Source: CAVVGZ01 sp963841845
GTDB lineage: Bacteria; Chloroflexota; Anaerolineae; Anaerolineales; Anaerolineaceae
Direction: 5' to 3'
DNA: 64,000 bases
NCBI GenBank assembly: GCA_963841845.1
Contig: CAWJEG010000012.1
Location: 248,001-312,000 of the forward strand
The position numbers were made by a program, and so were the translations under genes. The notes below the pieces were generated by a model that ran no database searches, was not told the origin of the DNA, and saw nothing but the letters and a program-made list of their open reading frames with translations. Shown in pieces: positions 18,829 through 27,266 of the stretch (the stretch's first letter is position 1; each line of letters starts with the position of its first letter).

Positions 18829-20034
18829 ATGAAAGCTAAATTGTTATTTTTTGTAATCATCATTGCTGCCTTAGTACTCACTGCCTGTGCACCAGCAGCA
18901 CCGGAATCGAGTGTACCCGAAGTCTGCGCCAGTGACGAATTAGGTTGTGCAGTGATCCCTGATGGTGAGACCATTAAAATCGGCATGGGTGGCCCCATGA
19001 CCGGTGACTACGCCATGTTCGGTATTGATATCTCCCAGGGAGCCCAGGTTGCCTTTGACCAGCAAAAAGGCGTTGATAAATGGAAGTTTGAGCTGGTTGT
19101 GGAAGATACCCAGGCTGCCCCGGAAACCGGCGCAGCAGTAGCCAACAAGTTTGTATCCGATCCGACTTTTGTGGCTATCGCCGGTCATGTCTTCTCCGGT
19201 GAGACCGAAGCTGCCATGCCAATTTATGAAAAAGCCGGTTTACCCATGCTTTCCGCATCAGCAACCAATCCACCCCTGACTACTCTCGGTTCGAAAGTCT
19301 TCAACCGAATAGCTTTCACAGATGCTACCCAGGCTGCAGCCGCGGCAGATGTTTTATTTAATAAACTTGGCATGAAGAACATCGCTGTGATGCATGACGG
19401 ATCAACTTATGGCCAGGGTTTGGCGGATCTAACCAAGGTGGAGTTTGAAAAACTTGGCGGGACCGTCGTGGCTTATGAAGGTGTAACTCCTGGTGAAACA
19501 GATTACAGTGCAATTTTATCTGCAGTGGCTGATAAAAAACCGGAAGCTATTTATTTCGGCGGTTATATTGCCGAAGCAGTTGTCATCGTCAACCAGATGG
19601 ACCAATCTGGCCTGGAAGGTGTCACATTCTTTGGTTGTGATGGAACGTTTGGCTCGGAATTTATTGAGAAAACCGGCGCCAACGGTGAGGGCGATTATGC
19701 TGCCTCACTTGTTCCCCCCGAATCAGCAGAGAAGGATGCCTTTGATGTTGCCTATAAAGAGAAATATGGTGAGGATCCTGGTGTGCTATCAGCATACACC
19801 TGGAGTGCCTTTGATATTGGCAATGCCCTGATGGAACAGGTTGCTAAGGTCGCTGTTGTTGGTGGTGATGGTAATCTTTACATCCCCCGAAGCACGCTTG
19901 TAACAACCGTTCGTACCATGAAGGACGTAAAAGCAATTACCGGGAATATTACCTGCAGTGATACCGGTGAGTGTAATACCGCCGGCCCAATCCTTTACAC
20001 CGTAAAAGACCAGGCATGGCAGGTTGTTGATTAA
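18829..20034 (+). CDS. livK: Branched-chain amino-acid ABC transporter, substrate-binding lipoprotein
   Basis: Periplasmic-type solute-binding protein that captures branched-chain (or related) amino acids and delivers them to LivHM. The signal peptide ends in a lipobox LVLTAC (Cys at about residue 20), so it is a lipoprotein. The mature protein has the type-1 periplasmic fold: IKIGMGGPMTGDYAMFG, GAQVAFDQQKG, MPIYEKAGLPMLSASATNPP and NIAVMHDGSTYGQGLAD are all characteristic. Length 401 aa is typical. GAGGAGAAGG precedes ATG 18829 at good spacing. It heads the livKHMGF operon and is followed by a strong hairpin that should give more binding protein than permease. Confidence 0.92.
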   Translation: MKAKLLFFVIIIAALVLTACAPAAPESSVPEVCASDELGCAVIPDGETIKIGMGGPMTGDYAMFGIDISQGAQVAFDQQKGVDKWKFELVVEDTQAAPETGAAVANKFVSDPTFVAIAGHVFSGETEAAMPIYEKAGLPMLSASATNPPLTTLGSKVFNRIAFTDATQAAAAADVLFNKLGMKNIAVMHDGSTYGQGLADLTKVEFEKLGGTVVAYEGVTPGETDYSAILSAVADKKPEAIYFGGYIAEAVVIVNQMDQSGLEGVTFFGCDGTFGSEFIEKTGANGEGDYAASLVPPESAEKDAFDVAYKEKYGEDPGVLSAYTWSAFDIGNALMEQVAKVAVVGGDGNLYIPRSTLVTTVRTMKDVKAITGNITCSDTGECNTAGPILYTVKDQAWQVVD

Positions 20035-20070
20035 TTGGTCTCTGTCCCTTAATTTTTCTACATAATATTG

Positions 20071-20120
20071 ATTGGTGGAACAGACAATTTGTCCTGTTCC
20101 ACCAATTTTTAAATTTTTTA
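20071..20120 (+). terminator. Strong intrinsic terminator between livK and livH
   Basis: Perfect 13-bp stem: ATTGGTGGAACAG (20071-20083) pairs with CTGTTCCACCAAT (20094-20106), followed by TTTTTAAATTTTTT. Because livH continues in the same direction, it probably acts as a partial terminator or a 3'-stabilising hairpin that favours livK mRNA. Confidence 0.9.
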
Positions 20121-20176
20121 TATAATTACTAATAAGCCCCTATAAGTTTATTTACCTGGTATGGGATTTGTTCTAA

Positions 20177-21280
20177 ATGATATCCTCCAAAAAAAAATCT
20201 AAAACCACCTACGTTAAACCTACAACCAGTAAGATCATCCAGCTGATTGTTGGGGTAGTTGTCTCTATCTGGTTGATCTGGCGTGTTTACCAGGTAGTAA
20301 TAATTCAACAATCATTCACATCCGAAACCTGGGTAAGGTTGGGTATGTCGGGATTAATCATTGGTGGAATGTACGCCTTGATTGCAATAGGATACACCCT
20401 GGTTTATGGGATCCTGTTCATGATTAACTTTGCTCATGGAGAAGTAATGATGATTGGTGCATTTGGAGGCTATTTCGTACTCGAAGCCTTGAATGCGATT
20501 AATCCTCCCGGATCAGATCAGGTTTTAGCCAATGCATACCCCGCCATATCCATTATTCTTGCCTTTATCATCGGTATGACGGTTGCTGCAGCCAGCGGTT
20601 ACTACCTCGAAAAACTTGCTTACAGACCTTTACGAAGTGCTCCTCGTTTGGTTCCTCTAATTAGTGCTATCGGGGCATCCATTTTTCTTCAAAATGCCAG
20701 CCAGCTTCTATTTGGTCCCAGAAGGAGAGATTATGCTAATCCAGAGGTATTATCCAGGGGTTCAGGATGGGTAATTCAGATCGGGGAAAGCCAGGTGATG
20801 TTCACATACACCGGAATGCTGTCAATTGCGCTCTCAGCAGCTTTAATGATTGGCCTTTACCTTCTTGTTCAAAGAACAAAACTCGGAAAGGCAATGCGGG
20901 CGGTTGCCCAGGATAAAAAGACAGCCGCACTCATGGGTATCGACGTGGATGATGTAATCAGCAAGACGTTTATAATCAGTGGCGCGTTGGCAGGTGCCGC
21001 CGGTGTCATGTGGGGAATCCATAACGGATTAATCAACTACTTTACTGGTTTTTTACCCGGTATCAAGGCATTCACTGCGGCTGTTCTGGGCGGTATTGGG
21101 AGCATACCGGGAGCTATGTTGGGTGGATTCTTCCTTGGGATTATTGAATCAATCGGACCGGCTGCCCTTGGGATTGATTTTCAATTGAAGGATGTGATTG
21201 CCTTTTCAATCCTGGTTTTAGTGCTTATCTTCAGACCTTCCGGAATTTTGGGTGAAGCACTATCCGAGGAGAAGTTATAA
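20177..21280 (+). CDS. livH: Branched-chain amino-acid ABC transporter, permease LivH
   Basis: Inner-membrane permease subunit of the LIV-type importer. After a basic N-terminal extension of about 20 residues and an extra hydrophobic helix, the family core appears: GLIIGGMYALIAIGYTLVYG, MINFAHGEVMMIGAFGGYF, YRPLRSAPRLVPLISAIGAS, and the ATPase-contact region KTFIISGALAGAAGVMWG. It ends GSIPGAMLGGFFLGIIES, typical of LivH. At 367 aa it is about 60 residues longer than the usual ~300 because of the N-terminal extension. Its stop overlaps the livM start by one base (TAATG). Confidence 0.93.
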   Translation: MISSKKKSKTTYVKPTTSKIIQLIVGVVVSIWLIWRVYQVVIIQQSFTSETWVRLGMSGLIIGGMYALIAIGYTLVYGILFMINFAHGEVMMIGAFGGYFVLEALNAINPPGSDQVLANAYPAISIILAFIIGMTVAAASGYYLEKLAYRPLRSAPRLVPLISAIGASIFLQNASQLLFGPRRRDYANPEVLSRGSGWVIQIGESQVMFTYTGMLSIALSAALMIGLYLLVQRTKLGKAMRAVAQDKKTAALMGIDVDDVISKTFIISGALAGAAGVMWGIHNGLINYFTGFLPGIKAFTAAVLGGIGSIPGAMLGGFFLGIIESIGPAALGIDFQLKDVIAFSILVLVLIFRPSGILGEALSEEKL

Positions 21281-22851
21281 TGGCTGAATTCTTAAAAATC
21301 AGGGTAAATCGAGGGATTGTTTTTGCCATTGTTATCATCTTTCTTGAATTGATCGGTTTCACGGTCACAGTCACCATAATGATCGGAAAATTTGCCGATA
21401 TCAGACGGGCAACCGATCCCATATTCTTAATGATTTTCTTTGGAATTCTCGGATTATGGAATGGTGCAGGAGGGAACAACCTCCCGCAAAAGACACTTAA
21501 GCATTATATTTTTGGAGGATTCATTTCCGGTTTGGTCACAGGTATCCTTGTTGGAGTAACAGCCTTCATCCTGGGATATTTAAATGTTCAAGGAGTGGAT
21601 CTCCGCGAATATCTTGTCCAGTTATCATCCAATACGATTGAACTATTTCTTTATAATCTAACTCCTTTGGCAGGGGCTTTTGCCCATATCGTCATCTTTA
21701 CCCTCACCGGATTTCTGGGTGGTTTGCTCTCCTATGTTTCCACAAAGGGACACTATTTCCAATCTCTAAAAGAAAAAACGTCAGATTATTTTGAGACTGT
21801 ATCTAACCACCCCCTCATCCAGCAGGTTTGGGGTAAAAGATATACCCGCTACATCCTTTATGCCCTGGGCATCGCTGCCTTGATTCTCCTTCCACAACAA
21901 ATTGGTTCATATTGGAATTTCATCCTTGGCACGGTCGGAATTTATATATTGCTTGGCCTGGGATTAAATCTCATTGTGGGGCTTTCAGGCCAGCTTGTCC
22001 TGGGATATGTTGCATTTTTTGCAATTGGTGCTTACGCATTTGCACTTCTCAGTGCACCAAAACCCTATGATATTAATATGAACTTCTGGCTTGCATTGGG
22101 TTTTGGTATCCTGGCTGCTACTCTTACGGGTGTCCTCCTTGGTTTGCCAATCCTTAACCTGCGGGGCGATTACCTGGCAATAGTCACCCTGGCTTTTGGT
22201 GAAATTATCCGGAATTTGATTAGAAGTGATTTATTGACGCCTTATACGCTCGGGCCACGCGGAGTTCGTGAGATCGCAGAACCTACCTTATTTGGAAAAT
22301 CCTTCTCTTCAGAAGTGGATTACATGTACATCATTATCCTGACTGTCATTCTACTAATTTTTATTACAGATAGAATTCAGAACTCCCGGGTTGGCCGGGC
22401 CTGGTTGGCGATAAAAGATGATCAGACCGTTGCCCAGGCAAACGGTATCAATACGTTTAAATATAAATTATTAGCATTGGCTTTGGGTGCTGCATTTGCT
22501 GGATTGGCGGGAGGGGTCTTTGCCGCAAGAAACCAGTTTACTGGTCCTGAAGATCATACTCTCATGGTTTCAATCAATGTCCTCTGCCTTGTTATTGTTG
22601 GCGGAATGGGCAGCATTCCAGGTATTATCCTTGGTGCATTTGTGTTAAAGGGTATACCAGAAATGCTGCGTGATTTTGAAATTTACAGGATGCTTTTCTT
22701 CGGGGTACTACTTATCATCATGATGATCGTTAGACCAGAAGGTCTTTGGCCTGCCAGCCGTCCTGTTTTGGAAAAAAGAAAACCTGTCCCCGGGGGCGAT
22801 ATGGATAAAGATCCGGGTAAAACTATAGAGGGAGTTCAGGATGCAGGTTAG
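21280..22851 (+). CDS. livM: Branched-chain amino-acid ABC transporter, permease LivM with N-terminal membrane extension
   Basis: Second permease subunit. The LivM core occupies about residues 190-505: LGLGLNLIVGLSGQLVLGYVA, LRGDYLAIVTLAFGEIIRN, GRAWLAIKDDQTVAQANGIN (ATPase contact), and GGMGSIPGIILGAF. Before it lie about 185 extra residues with around four hydrophobic helices (for example IVFAIVIIFLELIGFTVTV and FAHIVIFTLTGFLGGLLSYV) that are not part of ordinary ~300-350-aa LivM proteins. The C terminus is a short charged tail. It overlaps livG by 11 bases. The extension may be a lineage-specific add-on; its role is unknown. Confidence 0.9.
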   Translation: MAEFLKIRVNRGIVFAIVIIFLELIGFTVTVTIMIGKFADIRRATDPIFLMIFFGILGLWNGAGGNNLPQKTLKHYIFGGFISGLVTGILVGVTAFILGYLNVQGVDLREYLVQLSSNTIELFLYNLTPLAGAFAHIVIFTLTGFLGGLLSYVSTKGHYFQSLKEKTSDYFETVSNHPLIQQVWGKRYTRYILYALGIAALILLPQQIGSYWNFILGTVGIYILLGLGLNLIVGLSGQLVLGYVAFFAIGAYAFALLSAPKPYDINMNFWLALGFGILAATLTGVLLGLPILNLRGDYLAIVTLAFGEIIRNLIRSDLLTPYTLGPRGVREIAEPTLFGKSFSSEVDYMYIIILTVILLIFITDRIQNSRVGRAWLAIKDDQTVAQANGINTFKYKLLALALGAAFAGLAGGVFAARNQFTGPEDHTLMVSINVLCLVIVGGMGSIPGIILGAFVLKGIPEMLRDFEIYRMLFFGVLLIIMMIVRPEGLWPASRPVLEKRKPVPGGDMDKDPGKTIEGVQDAG

Positions 22852-23654
22852 TATCGAAACCCAAAAAGTTATCTAAATACTTTGGTGGGTTAACCGCTGT
22901 AAATGAAGTGGATCTAATTGTCCCGGAAAATTCCATAACCAGCATCATTGGTCCAAATGGGGCAGGGAAAACGACCCTGTTTAACTGCATTTCTGGCTTT
23001 TATACCCCCAATAAAGGGAAAATCCTTTTTCAAGGTCATGAAATTCAAAACTCATCGACAGAAATTGTGGCGAAACTGGGGATTGCACGAACATATCAGA
23101 ATATCCGCCTATTTTCGAATATGACTGCCATTGAAAATATCCTGGTAGGTCATCACCCAAGGCTTAGTGTTGGTTGGGTGGATGCAGTAATTCATACAAA
23201 AAAGTTCCGGAATGAGGAAAAAGACTCAATAGAAGAAGGCAGGCGCCTTTTAAGATTTGTGGGATTGGAGGGTTTGGGAGATAACCTTGCCCGAAACCTT
23301 CCATACGGTGCTCAACGGCGGTTGGAAATTGCCAGGGCTTTGGCTAATCACCCCGCTCTTTTGCTGTTAGATGAACCAACCGCGGGGATGAATCCCCAGG
23401 AAACCGACCAGATGACGAGATTCATCCGCAACCTTAAGGATGATTTGGGAATTACGATTTTATTGATTGAACATGACATGCGCGTTGTAATGGGTATCTC
23501 AGACCAGATAACGGTGCTCGATTATGGAATAAAAATCGCTGAAGGGAATGCAAAAGAGATCCAATCCAATTCTAAAGTAATCGAAGCCTATCTTGGTCCA
23601 GGTGGATTGGCATTATCCGAAAAATTTAGACACAAGAAGACTAAAACGATATGA
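22841..23654 (+). CDS. livG: Branched-chain amino-acid ABC transporter, ATPase LivG (frameshift near 5' end)
   Basis: One of the two ATPases of the importer. The motifs are intact: Walker A GPNGAGKTT, Q-loop region ARTYQNIRLFSNMT, signature LPYGAQRRLEIARAL, Walker B LLLLDEPTAGMNPQE, and switch IEHDMRV. The likely start is ATG 22841, overlapping the livM stop with GGAG ahead, but that frame ends at 22871. The expected opening KKLSKYFGGLTAVNEVDL lies in another frame from about 22863. One base too many (or two too few) around CCCAAAAA at 22860-22867 would explain this. If the sequence is right, only a truncated protein from GTG 22908 could be made, lacking the first strand. Confidence 0.88.
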
Positions 23655-24373
23655 TGCTTGAAATAAAAGATTTGAATGTATATTATGGTGCAATCCATGC
23701 ATTAAAAGGTATCGATTTTTTTCTCAAAGAAGGCGAAATTGTAGCCTTGATTGGTGCTAACGGGGCAGGAAAATCAACCACCCTCAACGCGATTTCCGGA
23801 TTGTTGAAACCTCGGCAAGGAAAAATTATATTCCAGGATGAGGACATCACCAACACTCCCGCACAAGAGATCGTCCGCAAAGGAATTATTCAAATTCCGG
23901 AAGGTAGAAAAATATTTCCTCCCCTCACGGTCTATGAAAATCTGGAACTTGGTGCATATACCCGGACAGATAAGAATGAAATTATTAAAGATATTAATCA
24001 TATGTTTGAAAAATTCCCCCGCCTGAAAGAAAGAAGAAAACAAAAAGGTGGAACACTGTCGGGTGGGGAGCAGCAGATGCTTGCAATGGCACGCGGCTTA
24101 ATGGCACACCCAAAATTACTGCTGTTGGATGAACCATCCATGGGGCTGGCACCAATACTTGTAGAGCAGATATTTGACATGGTTCGCGAAATAAATGACC
24201 AGGGAACAAGCATTTTGTTGGTCGAGCAAAATGCCCAAATGGCACTCTCCATTGCCGACCGTGGTTATGTGTTGGAAACAGGAAAAATTACTCTGGAAGG
24301 TGAAGGCGAAGAACTCCTCCACAATCCAATGGTGATAGAAGCGTATCTTGGCGGGGATCAATCCGGGGAGTAA
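23651..24373 (+). CDS. livF: Branched-chain amino-acid ABC transporter, ATPase LivF
   Basis: Second ATPase of the importer, 240 aa, full length. It shows IKDLNVYYGAIHALKGIDF, Walker A GANGAGKST, QIPEGRKIFPPLTVYENL (a LivF hallmark), signature LSGGEQQMLAMARGLM, Walker B LLLLDEPSMGLAPIL, and switch VEQNAQMALSIADRGYVLE. The start ATG overlaps the livG stop (ATGA), so the two ATPases are translationally coupled. It ends the operon; no strong terminator directly follows, and a probable 6S RNA begins about 25 bases downstream. Confidence 0.96.
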   Translation: MMLEIKDLNVYYGAIHALKGIDFFLKEGEIVALIGANGAGKSTTLNAISGLLKPRQGKIIFQDEDITNTPAQEIVRKGIIQIPEGRKIFPPLTVYENLELGAYTRTDKNEIIKDINHMFEKFPRLKERRKQKGGTLSGGEQQMLAMARGLMAHPKLLLLDEPSMGLAPILVEQIFDMVREINDQGTSILLVEQNAQMALSIADRGYVLETGKITLEGEGEELLHNPMVIEAYLGGDQSGE

Positions 24374-24395
24374 ACAGGACAACTGGGGTTAAAAA

Positions 24396-24575
24396 AATAC
24401 CCCGCCGTGTCGTGTGCAGTGTAGTTTTGAACCTGCTTTCGCAGGTGTGGGTTTCGACCTAACAAATCCGCCTTGGCTCAGGCCTATCGCGTCATCGTTA
24501 TGGATAGAGAAACCCTTTTGATAATTGTTGGCCCAAAACTGGATGTTACTGCATCGCGATCACCGCAGGGCAATC
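24396..24575 (+). ncRNA. ssrS: Probable 6S RNA
   Basis: This ~180-base stretch in the livF-thpR gap has the size and layout of 6S RNA, the RNA that binds housekeeping RNA polymerase by mimicking an open promoter. The 5' arm (24400-24420, CCCCGCCGTGTCGTGTGCAG) and 3' arm (24549-24570, ACTGCATCGCGATCACCGC then AGGG) pair as a long interrupted closing stem. The 5' strand of the central bubble has TTTTGAACCTGC-TTTC-GCAGGT, a small hairpin as in several 6S RNAs. GGGTTTC (24450-24456) pairs with GAAACCC (24509-24515). The 3' strand reads GCCCAAAACTGG, resembling the CCTTAAAACTG of enterobacterial 6S RNA. No open reading frame fits the region. I recognised this by eye, without a covariance search. 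Confidence 0.68.
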
Positions 24576-24795
24576 TCCTTATACCATATATCGAGGTAAA
24601 TGTATAGGAGTGAGGAAATAAATCGAAGTTTACTTTTGCATGTTGAAACTCAAAAAAGGTAAAAAATCCCGCATTCTAAAATCAAGCATGAGATTTTAAA
24701 TTTTCCATGTTCTAAACTGGAATGGAAGACAAGATATATTCAGCAGACACAATGAAAATAAACTTGACCCAAATTATGGCAAACCAGGTTCAACA

Positions 24796-25380
24796 TTGAG
24801 CAAAACAATCCGCTGCTTTATCGCAGTTGATCTTCCTTCAGGGATTGTGGATGAACTAGCCAGGGTAATTAAGCTTCTCAGGAAAAATATCCCCGAGGGG
24901 ATTCGGTGGGTTCCCGTAGAAAATATTCATCTGACGGTAAAATTCTTGGGCGATGTAAAGGTTGACCATATCGATTTGATTCAGAATGCAATTGCAAAGT
25001 CAATCAACTTTATCCCGCCTTTCGAGATATCCTTAACAAAAGTTGGGGCATTCCCAAATTTCCATAGACCGCATGTGATTTGGATGGGATTGGATGCACC
25101 GGCATATTTAGCTGAAGTTGTAGATAATATAAATCTTCATACAGATGATATTGGTTATCCCTCAGAAATGAGGTCATTTTCTCCCCACCTCACTCTGGGG
25201 AGGGTTTCTAAAACAATTTACCCTAACCAAATGCAGCGTATTTGTGATTTTTTGGAAACTGGTGAATTTCAGATTAAAAAGACTGGTATCCTTACAAGTG
25301 TGGTCTTGTACCGCAGTGATCTGACCCGGACTGGCGCTACCTATACAAAGTTATTTTCGGAAACTTTGAAAAATTCTTGA
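24796..25380 (+). CDS. thpR: RNA 2',3'-cyclic phosphodiesterase
   Basis: Member of the 2H phosphoesterase family (ThpR/LigT), which opens 2',3'-cyclic phosphate ends of RNA. Both catalytic H-x-T/S-x motifs are present: NIHLTVKFLG at about residue 49 and SPHLTLGRVS at about residue 130. IRCFIAVDLP opens the protein and VVLYRSDL closes it, both family-typical; length 194 aa is normal. The start is TTG 24796 with only a weak ribosome-binding site. It probably pairs with rsfS 39 bases downstream. Confidence 0.9.
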   Translation: MSKTIRCFIAVDLPSGIVDELARVIKLLRKNIPEGIRWVPVENIHLTVKFLGDVKVDHIDLIQNAIAKSINFIPPFEISLTKVGAFPNFHRPHVIWMGLDAPAYLAEVVDNINLHTDDIGYPSEMRSFSPHLTLGRVSKTIYPNQMQRICDFLETGEFQIKKTGILTSVVLYRSDLTRTGATYTKLFSETLKNS

Positions 25381-25419
25381 AAAAGAATCTATGGGTTAAA
25401 ATTTAAAATAATATATATT

Positions 25420-25776
25420 GTGAGGTTGATTCTGAATACACTTGAACTTGCACACCAGATTGTAAACACAATTGAAGAAAAAAAAGGCGAGGATATCTTA
25501 TTACTGGATATCCAAGAATTAAGTTCCATCGCAGATTATTTCATTATTTGCACCGGAACCAGCGAACGGTTATTAAAAACCCTGGCAGATAATATCCTCG
25601 AAAATGTGCGGAAAACCGAAAATCTCAAGGGACGGCTAGAAGGTGCCTCGGAATCCGGATGGATTGTCATTGATCTAAAAGATATAGTTGTTCATCTTTT
25701 CTCGCCGGATAAGAGGAACTACTATAAATTGGAAGAATTGTGGAGTGAAGGGAAAACATTGCTCCGTCTTCAATAG
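25420..25776 (+). CDS. rsfS: Ribosomal silencing factor
   Basis: RsfS binds ribosomal protein uL14 on the large subunit and blocks subunit joining when nutrients are scarce. The 118-aa protein has the family line KGEDILLLDIQELSSIADYF, the conserved IICTGTSERLLKTLADNI, and the C-terminal SGWIVIDLKDIVVHLFSPDKR-NYYKLEELW. The start is unclear: GTG 25420, TTG 25426 or a codon slightly downstream are possible, none with a convincing ribosome-binding site. Confidence 0.93.
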   Translation: MRLILNTLELAHQIVNTIEEKKGEDILLLDIQELSSIADYFIICTGTSERLLKTLADNILENVRKTENLKGRLEGASESGWIVIDLKDIVVHLFSPDKRNYYKLEELWSEGKTLLRLQ

Positions 25777-25808
25777 CCAAGAATAATAGTAATTTGATCC
25801 CTTTTCAT

Positions 25809-25830
25809 GATCCGAGGTTTTTCCCGGATC
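25809..25830. repeat. Hairpin downstream of rsfS
   Basis: GATCCGAGG (25809-25817) pairs with CCCGGATC (25823-25830) with one unpaired base, in the region after rsfS. No T-run follows on either strand, so it is at best a weak or Rho-assisted 3' structure. Confidence 0.3.
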
Positions 25831-25903
25831 CCTACGATAATAGGATTTTTACCCGGTTGCAGAATATCTATCCCGATATTTATTGGAATTTATTTTTAAT
25901 GGG

Positions 25904-26161
25904 TCATTGAATATTGCCGGAAATTTTCCAACAAGCATGGTGATAAATCCTGGATTGAAAGAGTGATTTGCCTGCACCACCAAAGCAACCATCCCCTGAA
26001 AATGGATTGGTTTTACTGAAAAAATCAGCCATATTATACATAACTATACTTCCACTTCTGGATGAAGGACCTTGCTCTACTGCGAAACCAGTTAATATCA
26101 TTGTAAAACCAATTTCCGGAACTATTTCAAATACCAGGGGAGTTTTCTTTATTATTTCCAA
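25904..26161 (-). CDS. Small ORF of unknown function (85 aa), possibly a gene remnant
   Basis: This frame is the only plausible gene in the 555-base gap between rsfS and the Rrf2 gene. It starts at TTG 26161 with AGGAG at a spacing of five. It has a protein-like composition with a striking FSGDGCFGGAGKSLF segment and two Cys (DGCFGG and HHACWKISG). I recognise no family. It lacks a signal peptide or membrane helix. It may be a genuine small protein or the surviving piece of a longer decayed gene. Confidence 0.32.
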   Translation of the reverse strand: MEIIKKTPLVFEIVPEIGFTMILTGFAVEQGPSSRSGSIVMYNMADFFSKTNPFSGDGCFGGAGKSLFQSRIYHHACWKISGNIQ

Positions 26162-26331
26162 ATTTCTCCTGAATATTACGTAATATACCTAAATTATCGA
26201 CTATAATAAGTTGACAAAACTTTATGATCGTTAATCATCAAGATGTTATCCCATAAACATCAGGATATATGTCTCTATACTAGATCAATATTGTCTGGTA
26301 TTTTTATTAAAAATAATTATAATGGTGAACA

Positions 26332-26745
26332 ATGTTTAGAATTAGCAGAAAGTTAGAATACGGTATTCTATTAATGGCGGCCCTTGCAGAGGATCCAGAT
26401 AATACAGCAAAGTCAACTGCTTCTTTATCCAAAAAGTTAGAAATCCCCCTGCCGTTCCTTCATCAAATTGCACACGCTTTGATGCACGCAAAATTGATAA
26501 TCGCCACCCCTGGCCCAAAAGGTGGTTTAAAGTTGGGCCGGTCTCCAGAGGAAATCTCTGCATTGAATATAGCGGAAGCCTTGGACGGACCAATTTCGTT
26601 AAATCTATGTACTGAAAGCCAAAACGGGAGCTGTGCAAAACAGGAAGGTTGCCCCTCAAAGGATTTATGGTGCAGTGTTGAAAATAAAATTATCGAGGAA
26701 CTGGCATCGGTCTCCCTGAATAAAATGGCAGCGTCTAATCAGTAA
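26332..26745 (+). CDS. Rrf2-family transcriptional regulator, probably Fe-S binding
   Basis: A 137-aa winged-helix regulator of the Rrf2 family (IscR, NsrR and CymR relatives). The N-terminal domain has RISRKLEYGILLMAALAEDP, ASLSKKLEIPLPFLHQIAHAL and the wing GPKGGLKLGRSPEEISALNI. The C-terminal region has four cysteines (LNLC, GSCAKQEGC, DLWC) in the area where IscR/NsrR ligate a cluster, so redox or nitric-oxide sensing is plausible. A TATAAT-like box lies directly upstream. No Fe-S assembly genes are adjacent, so targets cannot be read from context; the convergent neighbour is the peroxiredoxin bcp. Confidence 0.88.
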   Translation: MFRISRKLEYGILLMAALAEDPDNTAKSTASLSKKLEIPLPFLHQIAHALMHAKLIIATPGPKGGLKLGRSPEEISALNIAEALDGPISLNLCTESQNGSCAKQEGCPSKDLWCSVENKIIEELASVSLNKMAASNQ

Positions 26746-26795
26746 TATTTTAGGATTGCCCCAAGGATTGAGGGCAATCCTTATGTATCAATTAT

Positions 26796-27257
26796 TTATG
26801 GATTTAATGCGGCAATGACTTCTGCGCTGTGATCTTTTGGTTTTACATTCTCAAAAACCTTCTTAATTTTCCCGGTACTATCTATCAGGTAAGTTGTGCG
26901 ATAAACACCAAAATATTCCCGCCCCATCATCTGTTTTTTGCCCCAAACCAGGTACTTTTCACAAATAGCATGGTCCTCATCTGCCAATAATGTAAAGGGA
27001 AGATTGTATTTTTCTTTAAATTTTGCATGGGTCTTGGGCGAATCCGGGCTTACACCCAAAATGACAACTCCAGCCTGATCATAAACGCTGTAATCATCCC
27101 GGAAATTACATGCTTCTGTTGTGCATCCCGGCGTATCATCTTTGGGATAGAAATATAATAAAATAGGTTTTCCAAAAAAATCTGATAGTTTTCTTGGAGT
27201 TCCTGTTTCATCTAACAAAGAAAAATCGGGCGCCGGTGTATTTTCTAATAATGGCAT
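26796..27257 (-). CDS. bcp: Thiol peroxidase / peroxiredoxin Bcp
   Basis: PrxQ/Bcp-type peroxiredoxin that reduces hydrogen peroxide and organic peroxides using thioredoxin. The active site YPKDDTPGCTTEACNFRD contains the peroxidatic Cys and, five residues on, the resolving Cys typical of the two-Cys PrxQ subgroup. VVILGVSPDSPKTHAKFKEK and GVYRTTYLID are also family hallmarks; 153 aa is the normal length. It ends the leftward moeA group, 9 bases after the fused moeA stop. Confidence 0.96.
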   Translation of the reverse strand: MPLLENTPAPDFSLLDETGTPRKLSDFFGKPILLYFYPKDDTPGCTTEACNFRDDYSVYDQAGVVILGVSPDSPKTHAKFKEKYNLPFTLLADEDHAICEKYLVWGKKQMMGREYFGVYRTTYLIDSTGKIKKVFENVKPKDHSAEVIAALNP

Positions 27258-27266
27258 TTTGTTCTC

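Noticed and set aside
24380..24404. GGGGT...ACCCC hairpin as the livF terminator
   Set aside because: The stem is only five pairs and no T-run follows; the ACCCC arm is better used in the closing stem of the 6S RNA candidate.
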